Positions 55,028 to 63,466 of a stretch of 64,000 bases of DNA are shown piece by piece. The notes under the pieces were generated by a model, which saw nothing but the letters and a program-made list of their open reading frames with translations, had not been told where the DNA came from and searched no databases. This DNA comes from Saprospiraceae bacterium. GTDB lineage: Bacteria; Bacteroidota; Bacteroidia; Chitinophagales; Saprospiraceae. The position numbers and the translations under genes were made by a program. Location of the stretch: the NCBI GenBank assembly GCA_028285545.1, contig JANQPA010000101.1:1-64000 (forward strand), written 5' to 3'. Within the stretch, counting starts at the first letter, position 1. Every line of letters begins with the position of its first letter.

Positions 55028-56305
55028 CTAAACATTTGCCCCAACAACTACTTCCCAGAAATCTTCAGCCTTTAAATATCGCTGTGCCAGGACTCTCAAA
55101 TCATCAGCTTCCATATTTTTGATCGTACTCGACAAATCATCAATAAAGCTTCTTGGTAAACCATCCAGGTGCATGGTTTTAATCAATTCTGCAATACTGA
55201 AAACGCCATCCATCATAGTCAGTAAATAGCCGAGAGTATAATTTTTTAGCATATTCATTTCCTCTTCCTCAACCAATTCTGTTTGTAACCTATCAAGTTC
55301 AAAATAAATCTGATTTAAGGTGTCTTTAGCCGTTTCATTGCTTACCTCTGTGCCAATATAAAGGCTTCCATCAAACATCATTGGGTCAATCATAGAATAT
55401 ATATTGTAAGTATACCCTTGCTTTTCCCGAATGTTAGTCATTAATCGACTGCCAAAATATCCCCCCAAAATCATATTCAGAAGGTAAAGGCCAGGATAGT
55501 CTTGATGTTTCCGTCTAAAAAGTCGACGCCCTAGACGAATGGCTGTTTGTAAACTGTCCTTATGATGTATACTCACCTTTTCAGGTATAGTTTCAATAAC
55601 AGGGATTATAGCCTCTTTTTGTGGGCCAACAGGAATAGCCTCACTTAATGCATCATCTATTCTGTTTATTAAGTCCTTGTCTATTTTCCCACTCAAGAAG
55701 ACTGTCGCATTACCAGTGTTATATAATCGATGGAAATGACTAAAAAGATCTCCTCTGTTTAATCTGGAATAAGTTTCAGGGATGCTATTATACCCATAGG
55801 GATGTGATGAACCAAAAATAAGTTCTGTAATCTTTCGATAGGCAATTGCATCACTTTTTGCTAGATCGATTTGCAGGCGATGGTGGTTTCTTTTTATGAA
55901 GGAGTCCAACTCTTTTTGTGGAAATGAAGGTTGGTGTAGCAAATCTTGATAAAAAGGGAGAATTTTATCGATATGCTTGTTTACAGCATACAGGCTCAAA
56001 CTCGAAGTATCCATGTTAAATGGAGTTTTCAAGCTACAACCATAAAAGTCCATTTCCTCAGCTATCTTGGCCCCGGTATAATTTTTTGATCCTTCTTTTA
56101 ACAAGGTATTGGTAGCTCTGGCCACCATTTGTTTTTGTTCAAATGGACGACCTGCCCTAAAGACCACTTCCAGCTTACTGACTTCCAGTTTGCCCATCGA
56201 GATAACATGCATTGGAATACCATTACTTAAAATTATCTTTTCTGTATCTGGTAACTCCAATTGTTTTATTCCTTTTATCTCAGGTGCATATTTCCGATCA
56301 GGCAT
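55028..56305 (-). CDS. M16-family peptidase homologue without the zinc motif
   Basis: 425 residues from the ATG at 56305 (a TTG seven codons earlier is less likely). Two M16 (pitrilysin-like) domains: N-terminal with KLEVSKLEVVFRAG and C-terminal with GGYFGSRLMTNIREKQGYTY, the conserved R/Y region. The place where active members have HxxEH reads ATNTLLKEG, so the zinc site is absent and the protein is probably the non-catalytic partner of a two-subunit enzyme. No active M16 gene is adjacent. No signal peptide in this reading. Confidence 0.82.
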   Translation of the reverse strand: MPDRKYAPEIKGIKQLELPDTEKIILSNGIPMHVISMGKLEVSKLEVVFRAGRPFEQKQMVARATNTLLKEGSKNYTGAKIAEEMDFYGCSLKTPFNMDTSSLSLYAVNKHIDKILPFYQDLLHQPSFPQKELDSFIKRNHHRLQIDLAKSDAIAYRKITELIFGSSHPYGYNSIPETYSRLNRGDLFSHFHRLYNTGNATVFLSGKIDKDLINRIDDALSEAIPVGPQKEAIIPVIETIPEKVSIHHKDSLQTAIRLGRRLFRRKHQDYPGLYLLNMILGGYFGSRLMTNIREKQGYTYNIYSMIDPMMFDGSLYIGTEVSNETAKDTLNQIYFELDRLQTELVEEEEMNMLKNYTLGYLLTMMDGVFSIAELIKTMHLDGLPRSFIDDLSSTIKNMEADDLRVLAQRYLKAEDFWEVVVGANV

Positions 56306-56332
56306 TTTTTTTTGACAAAAAAACAATAGAAA

Positions 56333-56424
56333 TGTGGAATAAGATCATTTTTTCTAAAAAAAGTTAACATTGAGTTAACAAAAGGGTAGTTATCCACAAA
56401 TTGTGGAATAATAACTGTGGAAAA
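56333..56424. promoter_or_regulatory. DnaA box and related repeats upstream of dnaN
   Basis: A perfect TTATCCACA at 56390-56398 and three TGTGGAA-type units (56333-56341, 56402-56410, 56416-56424) in an A/T-rich stretch that also has two GTTAAC sites. The region may bind DnaA for control of dnaN or, less surely, be part of a replication origin. Confidence 0.5.
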
Positions 56425-56485
56425 GTAAAATAGAAAATTTAATTTTGGGGTTTAAATTACTCCATGTCATAACCATACCTTATAT

Positions 56486-57601
56486 ATGAAATTCAGCGTA
56501 TCTTCAGCCGACCTTCTAAAACAACTTCAAATAGCCGCCGGGTCTATTGCTCAGAATACAGTACTACCTATCCTTGAAGATTTTTTATTCACCATCAGTA
56601 ATAATAAATTGCAAATTGCAGCCACTGACCTGGAAACCTCAATAACTACTGAAATTGATGTAAAAGCTGACAGTAACGGCTCTGTTGCGGTCCCAGCAAA
56701 AATTCTTTTGGAAACATTAAAAGCCCTGCCACAGCAGCCCATTACATTTAATATTGATGATAATAATTTCGGAATAGAGATTACCTCATCTTATGGAAAA
56801 TACCGACTGGCAGGGGAAAGTGGAGAAGACTTTCCAAAAATTCCTGAACCCGATGCTGTTGATACGGTAGCATTGCCGGGAAAAGTACTGGGTCAGGGTA
56901 TCAATAAAACACTTTTTGCTACCAGTACTGATGAATTGCGTACTGCAATGACAGGAGTATACTTCCAGGTTGACTTTGATAAGCTCACCATGGTTGCTAC
57001 AGATGCCCACAAGCTGGTAAAATATACTTTCAATCAACTGTCAAGTGATGTGGCCACTTCTTTTATTGTGCCAAAGAAAGCTCTTAATTTGCTAAAAAGT
57101 GCCGTTCCAGAAGGAGAGGATGTGTCTTTATCTTTCAATAAGGCGAATGCATTTTTCGCCTTTGGAAATACTCAACTGGTTTGTCGCCTCATCGATGCCA
57201 AATATCCGGATTATAATGCTGTCATACCAGTAGACAATCCTAATTTACTGAGTTTGCCCAGAACGGATTTCCAGAATTCATTAAAGAGGATAGCCATTTA
57301 TGCTAATAAAACGACTAATCAGGTTGTTTTAAACATAAATGATGGGAGTCTAACCGTTTCTGCACAAGATTTAGATTTTTCCAACGAAGCAACGGAGCAG
57401 CTTGCCTGTACTTATACCGGAGATCCGCTAGTAATAGGGTTCAATGCTAAATTTCTTATCGAAATGCTTGGAGTTATCAATTCCGAAGAGATCAAAATGG
57501 AATTATCTACTCCAACAAGGGCCGGTATACTCTTACCTACTGATGAGTCAGATGAAGAAAGAATATTGATGTTGGTAATGCCTGTTATGTTAAGCAATTA
57601 A
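56486..57601 (+). CDS. dnaN: DNA polymerase III beta subunit (sliding clamp)
   Basis: 371 residues with the three repeated clamp domains. N-terminal MKFSVSSADLLKQLQIAAGSI, DLETSITTEIDV and FPKIPEPD, the domain-2 region GVYFQVDFDKLTMVATDAHKL and the C-terminal ILMLVMPVML all match. The clamp encircles DNA and holds polymerase and repair enzymes. dnaA is not adjacent. The TAATTTTG at 56440-56447 could be a -7 element but has no good -33 partner. Confidence 0.96.
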   Translation: MKFSVSSADLLKQLQIAAGSIAQNTVLPILEDFLFTISNNKLQIAATDLETSITTEIDVKADSNGSVAVPAKILLETLKALPQQPITFNIDDNNFGIEITSSYGKYRLAGESGEDFPKIPEPDAVDTVALPGKVLGQGINKTLFATSTDELRTAMTGVYFQVDFDKLTMVATDAHKLVKYTFNQLSSDVATSFIVPKKALNLLKSAVPEGEDVSLSFNKANAFFAFGNTQLVCRLIDAKYPDYNAVIPVDNPNLLSLPRTDFQNSLKRIAIYANKTTNQVVLNINDGSLTVSAQDLDFSNEATEQLACTYTGDPLVIGFNAKFLIEMLGVINSEEIKMELSTPTRAGILLPTDESDEERILMLVMPVMLSN

Positions 57602-57691
57602 GGTCTTTCACCTAAATGAGCCATATCCCATAAATATTTATTCGGAGAATATCATCAAGGCCTTTCCTGGTAAATAAATGTATACTTGTGT

Positions 57692-58165
57692 ATGAGAAAT
57701 TTACTACTACTTTTTAGTCTCTTGATGTTATTTACTTATTGCACTGATGATCCAGTAGATGAATCCGGTGAAGAAACAGTCCTGGACAGTTACCCAAATC
57801 AACCAGCGGAAGTTATCAGGCGATACCAGGCAAGTATTGATAGCAATCACTTCTTACAAGCCAAACTATACAGCACTCTTTCCGGCCAGGCTTGGATTGA
57901 CACATTGTCAAAAATTATCAATAGTTCCGGAGAAGATCTTGACTCCACCTTACTTCAGACACAATTTCTTCAGATTGATTGCCAGATCCAACAAGATACA
58001 GCTCTTTGTAATTGCCTCGCAGAAGATCAGGATGGAAAATATGAAATGACTTATACTTTATTGAAAGTAGATGAAAAATGGAAAGTAGAAGCTCCTGAAG
58101 AGGATGATTTATGGATAGATGAGCAAATGATCCAGGATATGATACAACAATTTATGAAGGAATGA
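57692..58165 (+). CDS. Small lipoprotein of unknown function
   Basis: 157 residues from the ATG at 57692 (the TTG at 57686 is less likely). Signal MRNLLLLFSLLMLFTYC with the lipid-accepting Cys17. The mature part has an NTF2-like pattern: helix PAEVIRRYQASIDSNHFLQAKLYS, then strands around CQIQQDTALCNCLAEDQDGKYEMTYTL and VDEKWKVEAP. The three cysteines near the centre (CQ..CNC) are notable. It overlaps nadD by 4 nt (ATGA), so the two are coupled. Function unknown. Confidence 0.72.
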   Translation: MRNLLLLFSLLMLFTYCTDDPVDESGEETVLDSYPNQPAEVIRRYQASIDSNHFLQAKLYSTLSGQAWIDTLSKIINSSGEDLDSTLLQTQFLQIDCQIQQDTALCNCLAEDQDGKYEMTYTLLKVDEKWKVEAPEEDDLWIDEQMIQDMIQQFMKE

Positions 58166-58749
58166 AAAAAACTACTCCGAAAATAGGACTCTTCTTTGGG
58201 TCTTTTAACCCAATTCATGTAGGACACATGATTATTGCCAATTTTATGTACGTTCATACCGATTTATCACAGGTTTGGTTGGTAATAAGCCCTCATAATC
58301 CATTAAAACCCAAAAAATCACTAGCCAACAACTATGACCGTTATCATTTGGTACAATTGGCCATCGAAGACAACCCCAAACTACGAGCTAGTAACATTGA
58401 ATTTGGCCTGCCCCAACCTTCTTATACCATTGATACCTTGACCCACCTACGGGAAAAATATCCTGACAAAAAATTCGTCCTCATCATGGGAGGAGATAAT
58501 CTGGCAACATTACATAAATGGAAAAATTACGAATTGCTCTTAAGAGATTATGAAATTTATGTTTATAAGCGCCCTAATTATGATATTAGCGACTATCAAT
58601 TTTATCCTAATGTGAAAATTTTTGAAGCGCCACTGATGCATATATCATCTACCTTTATTCGAAAATGTATTAAGGAAGGAAAGTCGGTGCAGTATTTGCT
58701 GACTAAACCCGTCTATGAGTATTTATCATCAAGTCATCTTTATCGCTAA
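58162..58749 (+). CDS. nadD: Nicotinate-nucleotide adenylyltransferase
   Basis: 195 residues, standard NadD size. Nucleotidyltransferase motif GSFNPIHVGH at about 14-23, LVISPHNPLK, IMGGDNLATLHKW and the ISSTFIR signature near the C-terminus. Converts nicotinate mononucleotide and ATP to deamido-NAD in NAD synthesis. Overlaps the upstream lipoprotein gene by 4 nt. Confidence 0.95.
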   Translation: MKKTTPKIGLFFGSFNPIHVGHMIIANFMYVHTDLSQVWLVISPHNPLKPKKSLANNYDRYHLVQLAIEDNPKLRASNIEFGLPQPSYTIDTLTHLREKYPDKKFVLIMGGDNLATLHKWKNYELLLRDYEIYVYKRPNYDISDYQFYPNVKIFEAPLMHISSTFIRKCIKEGKSVQYLLTKPVYEYLSSSHLYR

Positions 58750-58909
58750 TTTAAACCTCCCGAGTCAACCAAAAATAGTAGCTCATTAAAGTAAAGGCTA
58801 GGACAAAACCTTTTCTTCCTTTCTCCAATTTATATCCTAAACAATAATAAATTTGTAATTCGGTTTTTATGATAAAGTCGAACCAGATTTTTAAAATTAT
58901 CACGTTCTT
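58750..58909. promoter_or_regulatory. Spacer upstream of porZ with possible -7 element
   Basis: 160 nt. TAAATTTG at 58848-58855 matches TAnnTTTG and lies 55 nt before the porZ ATG, but no TTG lies at the proper distance upstream. No hairpin of note. Confidence 0.35.
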
Positions 58910-61252
58910 ATGCGTTACCTATATACTCTTATTTTTACCCTAATAATCATTGATGGCTCAGCCCAAAATCAACTATCTATTGGCCAATGGCGTTCTCATT
59001 TGCCCTATAATTTAGGAAGGGTAGTCACTCAGAGCTCAGATAAAATTTTTTTTGCTACCGAATGGTCTATTGTTTCAGTAGATAAGGTAGATGAATCTGT
59101 TGATTTTTTATCCAAAGTAGAAGGTTTAAGCAATGTCGGTATTCAATTGGCGAAGTATAACCCTGGGAGTCAAACCCTAATAATAGTATATACCAATACA
59201 GTTATCGATCTGGTCAAACCAGATGGTATTATCACTATGAATCAAATCCGTAATTTCAACAATATTGTAGGAGAAAAAAGTATCAATGACATTTTTATTG
59301 AGAGCGATAGTACCATTTTATTAGCTGCCAGTTATGGTGTTTCCCGTATTAATACCAATAGAAATGAGTTTGAATTCACCACCTTTACAGGTATTCCTGC
59401 CAGAGCAATTTACCGGTTTGAGGATTTTATTTATGCGGGAACAGATGAAGGTATTTATCGGGCAGAAACAAATAATATAAACCTGGAAGATTTTGGTCAA
59501 TGGGATTTTTTGGATCAAAATGAAGGGTTTCCCCTCGATTATTCCTGCCGAAACTTAGTTTCCTATAAAGGAGAAATGTATGCCGACATTAATGACACGG
59601 TATTTGTAATCAACCAAAACCCATTAAGAAAAATCCATCATGAGGCGGGGCATGATATCGTTTACCTTTCTGCTGAAGGAGAGAATTTTATCATAGGACT
59701 CAATTGTATAGATAACAGCTGTAGCGGTCCGCGAGTTATGTACATCGATAAAGATGGACAAAAAGGCTTTTTTAATCAAGGCTGTGTCGGTCTACCTGTT
59801 AATGCCATTGAAGATGAGCAGGGGCGGATTTGGTTTGGGGATGGATTTCGCGGATATCGCAGAGTGAATAATTTGACCGATGAGATTTGTACCGTTCGAA
59901 ACTATAATTCCCCATATTCAGAAAACAACCGTGAATTTGCAATATATAATAATCAACTTTGGATGGTAGCAGGTGGTGTGAATCAAACTTTTAGTAATCG
60001 CTTCCTGGATCATGGTTTTGCCTCTTTAATTGACGGCCAATGGAACATCTATAATCGCTGGACCCGGGAGGAGCTTAGAGGCCCCCTACGTGATGACCCC
60101 ATTGATGATATGCTTGATTTTTTAACCATAACCATTCATCCCGATAACGGAAAAGTTTATGCCGGTTCGTTTTATGAAGGCTTAATCGAGTTTGACGGAG
60201 AAACTATGGTTCAGTATGATGAAAACAACTCAAGTTTGGGTAATGCAGTTGGTGATCCTTTAAGAACCAGGATAAGTGGACTTGCCTTTGACGAAGACAA
60301 TAATCTATGGATAAGCAATCACTCTGCTGATCGTCCGCTTTCCGTTTTGAAAGCAGATGGTACCTGGCAAAATTTCGCCCCCTCCTGTAGGCAGGAAGAA
60401 ATTCACCAATTGGGGGTAGATCGAAATGGGTTTAAATGGATCATTTCCGGTAATAGTGTAGCGGGTGTACTTGTGTTTGATGAAGGAGAAATGGATGACC
60501 CCTCGGATGATCGTTGCAGAACATTCACCTCTAGCAACAGTAATCTTCCAACCAATAATACCAACTGTCTTTCCATTGATCTGGAAGGAGACGTATGGGT
60601 TGGCACCACTGAAGGAGTTGTCATTTTTGAATGTGGTTCGAATGCCTTTGAAAATATTTGTCAGGGGACCCGGCGAATTGTAGAGCAAGATGGATTTGGA
60701 GCTTTTTTACTAGAAACTGAAGAAGTCCAAACTATTGCAGTGGATGGTGCCAACAGAAAATGGATAGGCACTAAAAACGGAGTATTTGTTTTATCCCCTA
60801 ATGGCGATGAGCAAATTGCTCATTTTACCGAAAACAATTCCCCCTTATTTGATAATAATATTATTGATATTGCCATTAATCCGCAAAATGGAGAAGTTTT
60901 TATTGGTACAGATAAGGGGGTGCTTTCCCTGCAAGGTGAGGCTATTGAAGGTAGGCAGGTAAATAACAACACCGTCGAAATTTATCCTAATCCGATAAGA
61001 CCTGAATATTCAGGCCCCATTGCTATTCGTGGATTAGCAAGAGATGCGAATGTCAAAATTACTGATATCCATGGTCGCCTTGTTTTTGAAACTACGGCTT
61101 TGGGAGGGCAAGCCATTTGGGATGGATTTGATTATAATGGCCGAAGGGCAGATTCTGGTGTTTATTTAATTTTTAGCACAAGTAATGCCCGTTTTACAGG
61201 TTTCACGGCTAAACCTAGTGCTGCAGTAGGAAAAATTTTGTTTGTAAAGTAA
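58910..61252 (+). CDS. porZ: Type IX secretion protein PorZ
   Basis: 780 residues, almost the same length as PorZ of Porphyromonas gingivalis. Signal peptide about 1-19 (IIDGSAQ). The opening IGQWRSHLPYNLGRVV is characteristic of the PorZ propeller family. Two seven-bladed propeller domains follow (repeats such as DNNLWISN, GDVWVGTTEGVVIF, NRKWIGTKNGVFVL), then a type IX C-terminal sorting domain (EIYPNPIRPEYSGPIAIRG, RRADSGVYLIFSTSN). PorZ is a surface part of the attachment complex that supplies anionic lipopolysaccharide to sortase PorU, so T9SS cargo such as the proteins at 4491 and 46232 can be anchored. The gene stands alone on its transcript. Confidence 0.88.
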   Translation: MRYLYTLIFTLIIIDGSAQNQLSIGQWRSHLPYNLGRVVTQSSDKIFFATEWSIVSVDKVDESVDFLSKVEGLSNVGIQLAKYNPGSQTLIIVYTNTVIDLVKPDGIITMNQIRNFNNIVGEKSINDIFIESDSTILLAASYGVSRINTNRNEFEFTTFTGIPARAIYRFEDFIYAGTDEGIYRAETNNINLEDFGQWDFLDQNEGFPLDYSCRNLVSYKGEMYADINDTVFVINQNPLRKIHHEAGHDIVYLSAEGENFIIGLNCIDNSCSGPRVMYIDKDGQKGFFNQGCVGLPVNAIEDEQGRIWFGDGFRGYRRVNNLTDEICTVRNYNSPYSENNREFAIYNNQLWMVAGGVNQTFSNRFLDHGFASLIDGQWNIYNRWTREELRGPLRDDPIDDMLDFLTITIHPDNGKVYAGSFYEGLIEFDGETMVQYDENNSSLGNAVGDPLRTRISGLAFDEDNNLWISNHSADRPLSVLKADGTWQNFAPSCRQEEIHQLGVDRNGFKWIISGNSVAGVLVFDEGEMDDPSDDRCRTFTSSNSNLPTNNTNCLSIDLEGDVWVGTTEGVVIFECGSNAFENICQGTRRIVEQDGFGAFLLETEEVQTIAVDGANRKWIGTKNGVFVLSPNGDEQIAHFTENNSPLFDNNIIDIAINPQNGEVFIGTDKGVLSLQGEAIEGRQVNNNTVEIYPNPIRPEYSGPIAIRGLARDANVKITDIHGRLVFETTALGGQAIWDGFDYNGRRADSGVYLIFSTSNARFTGFTAKPSAAVGKILFVK

Positions 61253-61609
61253 CAAAGGCTATCCTGTTAATTTTTGAATAAGATAAAATAGATTTTTCTA
61301 TCAAAATTCAGCGATTTTTTATTGGAGGTATAGCTGATTATTTGTGCTTTTTTCTCACACAGATATCACAAATTTTGCAGATGATCATGCATTGAAATTT
61401 GTGAAATCCCTGATGACCGAAGGTGATTGCGTGCCTATTAAACTTTAAATAACTATAAACCATCAAATTTTGACACACTTTGCGCGGAACAAGGAAACTC
61501 GGAACTCGGAACAAAAAACACATGAGAGGTACTCTACTTTAAATTACTCTAAATCAAAATTTGGGAGCTGCCATATTATTTTATTTATATCTTGCCAAAA
61601 AGCATTTCT
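61253..61609. other. porZ-capA spacer with inverted repeats
   Basis: 357 nt. Contains TCACAAATTT/AAATTTGTGA (61366-61375, 61395-61404) with a 19-nt loop. It also has a TTTTTTCTCAC stretch near 61350 like one near 16313, and a tandem CGGAACTCGGAAC-like run near 61486-61513. No ORF. A TTTGCG near 61479 could belong to a promoter but the -7 TA is absent. Confidence 0.45.
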
Positions 61610-62788
61610 ATGAAACCATTGCTCTTTTTATTTGGGATTCTTTGTTGCAATGTATGTTTATATGCACAGGCAGATTCTGCACAAGCCATGCGTTTCAAAA
61701 TGGTTTTTGTTGGAGATGTTATGGGGCATGGTTCGCAGATCACCTCCGCTCAGGTAGTCAAAGATTCTTTATATGATTATTCTCCTTGCTTTGAGTTGAT
61801 ATCTCCTATTTTAAAGCAAGCTGACCTTGCCATTGGAAACCTTGAGGTGACCTTGCCGGGTAAGCCTCCCTACAAAGGATATCCACAATTCAGAAGCCCT
61901 GATGATCTGGCACTTGCTCTTAGATATGCAGGATTTAATTTATTGGTCACCGCCAATAATCATTCCAATGATTCAGGGAAAAATGGAGTTATCAACACCA
62001 TTGAAACGCTTTATGATTATGGCTTCTATCATACCGGAACTTTCCAAAGCCAGGAAGAAAGAGATGCTTTTTATCCTTTGATTGTTTATAGAAATAATTT
62101 CAAACTAGCCTTTCTCAATTATACCTATGGCACCAATGGTATTCCTACAAGATTCCCAACCATCGTTAATAGTATTGAAGAAGAACAAATCCGAAAAGAT
62201 TTGATTGAAGCAAAAGCATTAAGGCCAGATTTTATAATTGTTCTTTTACATTGGGGCAATGAATATCAATTGAATGAAAACAGTCAGCAAAGACGACTAG
62301 CGGATTCGGTATTTCATTGGGGGGCAGACTTAATAGTAGGTGCTCATCCTCATGTGGTGCAACCTATAAAAAAGGCACCAGGAGCAATTGAAGGACAGCC
62401 TAATCCGGGTTTGATAGCCTATTCTCTTGGTAATTTTATTTCTGGGCAGCGTCGAAAATACACTGATGGAGGGATTATGTTTGAAGTCGAAATAGAAAAA
62501 AAAGACAAACATTCCAAAGCAAGGATCATCAATAATAGTTACATACCTGTTTGGAGATACATACAAAGGGAAGGCAAACAATCTACTTTTAGAGTAGTTC
62601 CGGTATCAGCCTTTGAAAATGGTCAAGAGTCTCTCCTGGGGATGACCACAAGTGACATCAGTAAAATGAAGTTCTATGCTAAAGAAACCCGAAAGCACCT
62701 CAATCGTTTTGATAGTTCGGAAAGAAAGATAACTTTGCAGGAATTAGGCCTTACTCAAAAGGCACCTAGTAGCGAAATAGAAAAATAA
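61610..62788 (+). CDS. CapA-family metallophosphatase-like protein
   Basis: 392 residues from the ATG at 61610 (a TTG six codons earlier is less likely). Signal peptide (ends LYAQ, about 20). PgsA/CapA fold: MVFVGDVMGHGSQ, IGNLEVTLPG, TANNHSNDSG, VLLHWGNEYQ and IVGAHPHVVQ, all conserved metal-binding motifs of this calcineurin-like group. CapA acts in poly-gamma-glutamate synthesis in Bacillus, but most Bacteroidota members have unknown roles in the cell envelope. The folA gene begins 4 nt after its stop, so the two are co-transcribed. Confidence 0.85.
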   Translation: MKPLLFLFGILCCNVCLYAQADSAQAMRFKMVFVGDVMGHGSQITSAQVVKDSLYDYSPCFELISPILKQADLAIGNLEVTLPGKPPYKGYPQFRSPDDLALALRYAGFNLLVTANNHSNDSGKNGVINTIETLYDYGFYHTGTFQSQEERDAFYPLIVYRNNFKLAFLNYTYGTNGIPTRFPTIVNSIEEEQIRKDLIEAKALRPDFIIVLLHWGNEYQLNENSQQRRLADSVFHWGADLIVGAHPHVVQPIKKAPGAIEGQPNPGLIAYSLGNFISGQRRKYTDGGIMFEVEIEKKDKHSKARIINNSYIPVWRYIQREGKQSTFRVVPVSAFENGQESLLGMTTSDISKMKFYAKETRKHLNRFDSSERKITLQELGLTQKAPSSEIEK

Positions 62789-62792
62789 GGAA

Positions 62793-63305
62793 ATGATTGT
62801 ATCTGCAATTCTGGCAATGTCAAAAAACCGGGTAATAGGAAAGGACAACAAAATTCCCTGGCATCTGACTGCCGATTTAAAATATTTTAAGCGGACCACT
62901 CTTAATCATCATATCATTATGGGGAGGAAAACCTTTTTGTCGATTGGCAAGCCCCTTCCTAAACGGACAAATATCGTTCTTACTCGAAATCCTTTTTTTG
63001 TTGCTTCTAATATCATTGCCACCTCTTCTATTGATGAAGCCCTCAGTATTGCTCAAAATAATGAAGAAACGGAAGTTTTTATCATTGGTGGGGGCGAAAT
63101 TTATCGCCAAAGTATGCCTTATTGGGACAAAGTTTATATCACATTGATAGACTTGGAAGTAGAAGGGGATGTGTTTTTTCCAGAACTAGATAAAAACGAA
63201 TGGCAGTTAATTTCAGAAGACCCACATGAGGCTGATGAAAAAAATGAATATAATTATACCTTTCTAGTTTATGAACGAATTGCCAAGGCCGTTTCTGATG
63301 AATAA
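62793..63305 (+). CDS. folA: Dihydrofolate reductase
   Basis: 170 residues. MIVSAILAMSKNRVIGKDNKIPWHLTADLKYFK shows the catalytic acid Asp in the LTAD helix region, followed by IIMGRKTFLSIGKPLPKR (NADPH binding), IIGGGEIYRQSMP and VYITLIDLEVEGDVFFPELD. Reduces dihydrofolate with NADPH for thymidylate and purine synthesis. Overlong loops are absent. Directly follows the CapA-like gene. Confidence 0.96.
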   Translation: MIVSAILAMSKNRVIGKDNKIPWHLTADLKYFKRTTLNHHIIMGRKTFLSIGKPLPKRTNIVLTRNPFFVASNIIATSSIDEALSIAQNNEETEVFIIGGGEIYRQSMPYWDKVYITLIDLEVEGDVFFPELDKNEWQLISEDPHEADEKNEYNYTFLVYERIAKAVSDE

Positions 63306-63466
63306 ATGGTAATAAGTATATTGTCCTTCTAATCATTTTTTAATCATCAATCTTCTCAAAATTTATCTTTTTTAGAGTCCACTGCAAGGATATAATAACA
63401 TTTAAAATTTTTGGTAACAACATTTGCACGATGCTTTTTTTCCTCATACCTTATGGAAAAAACCAA

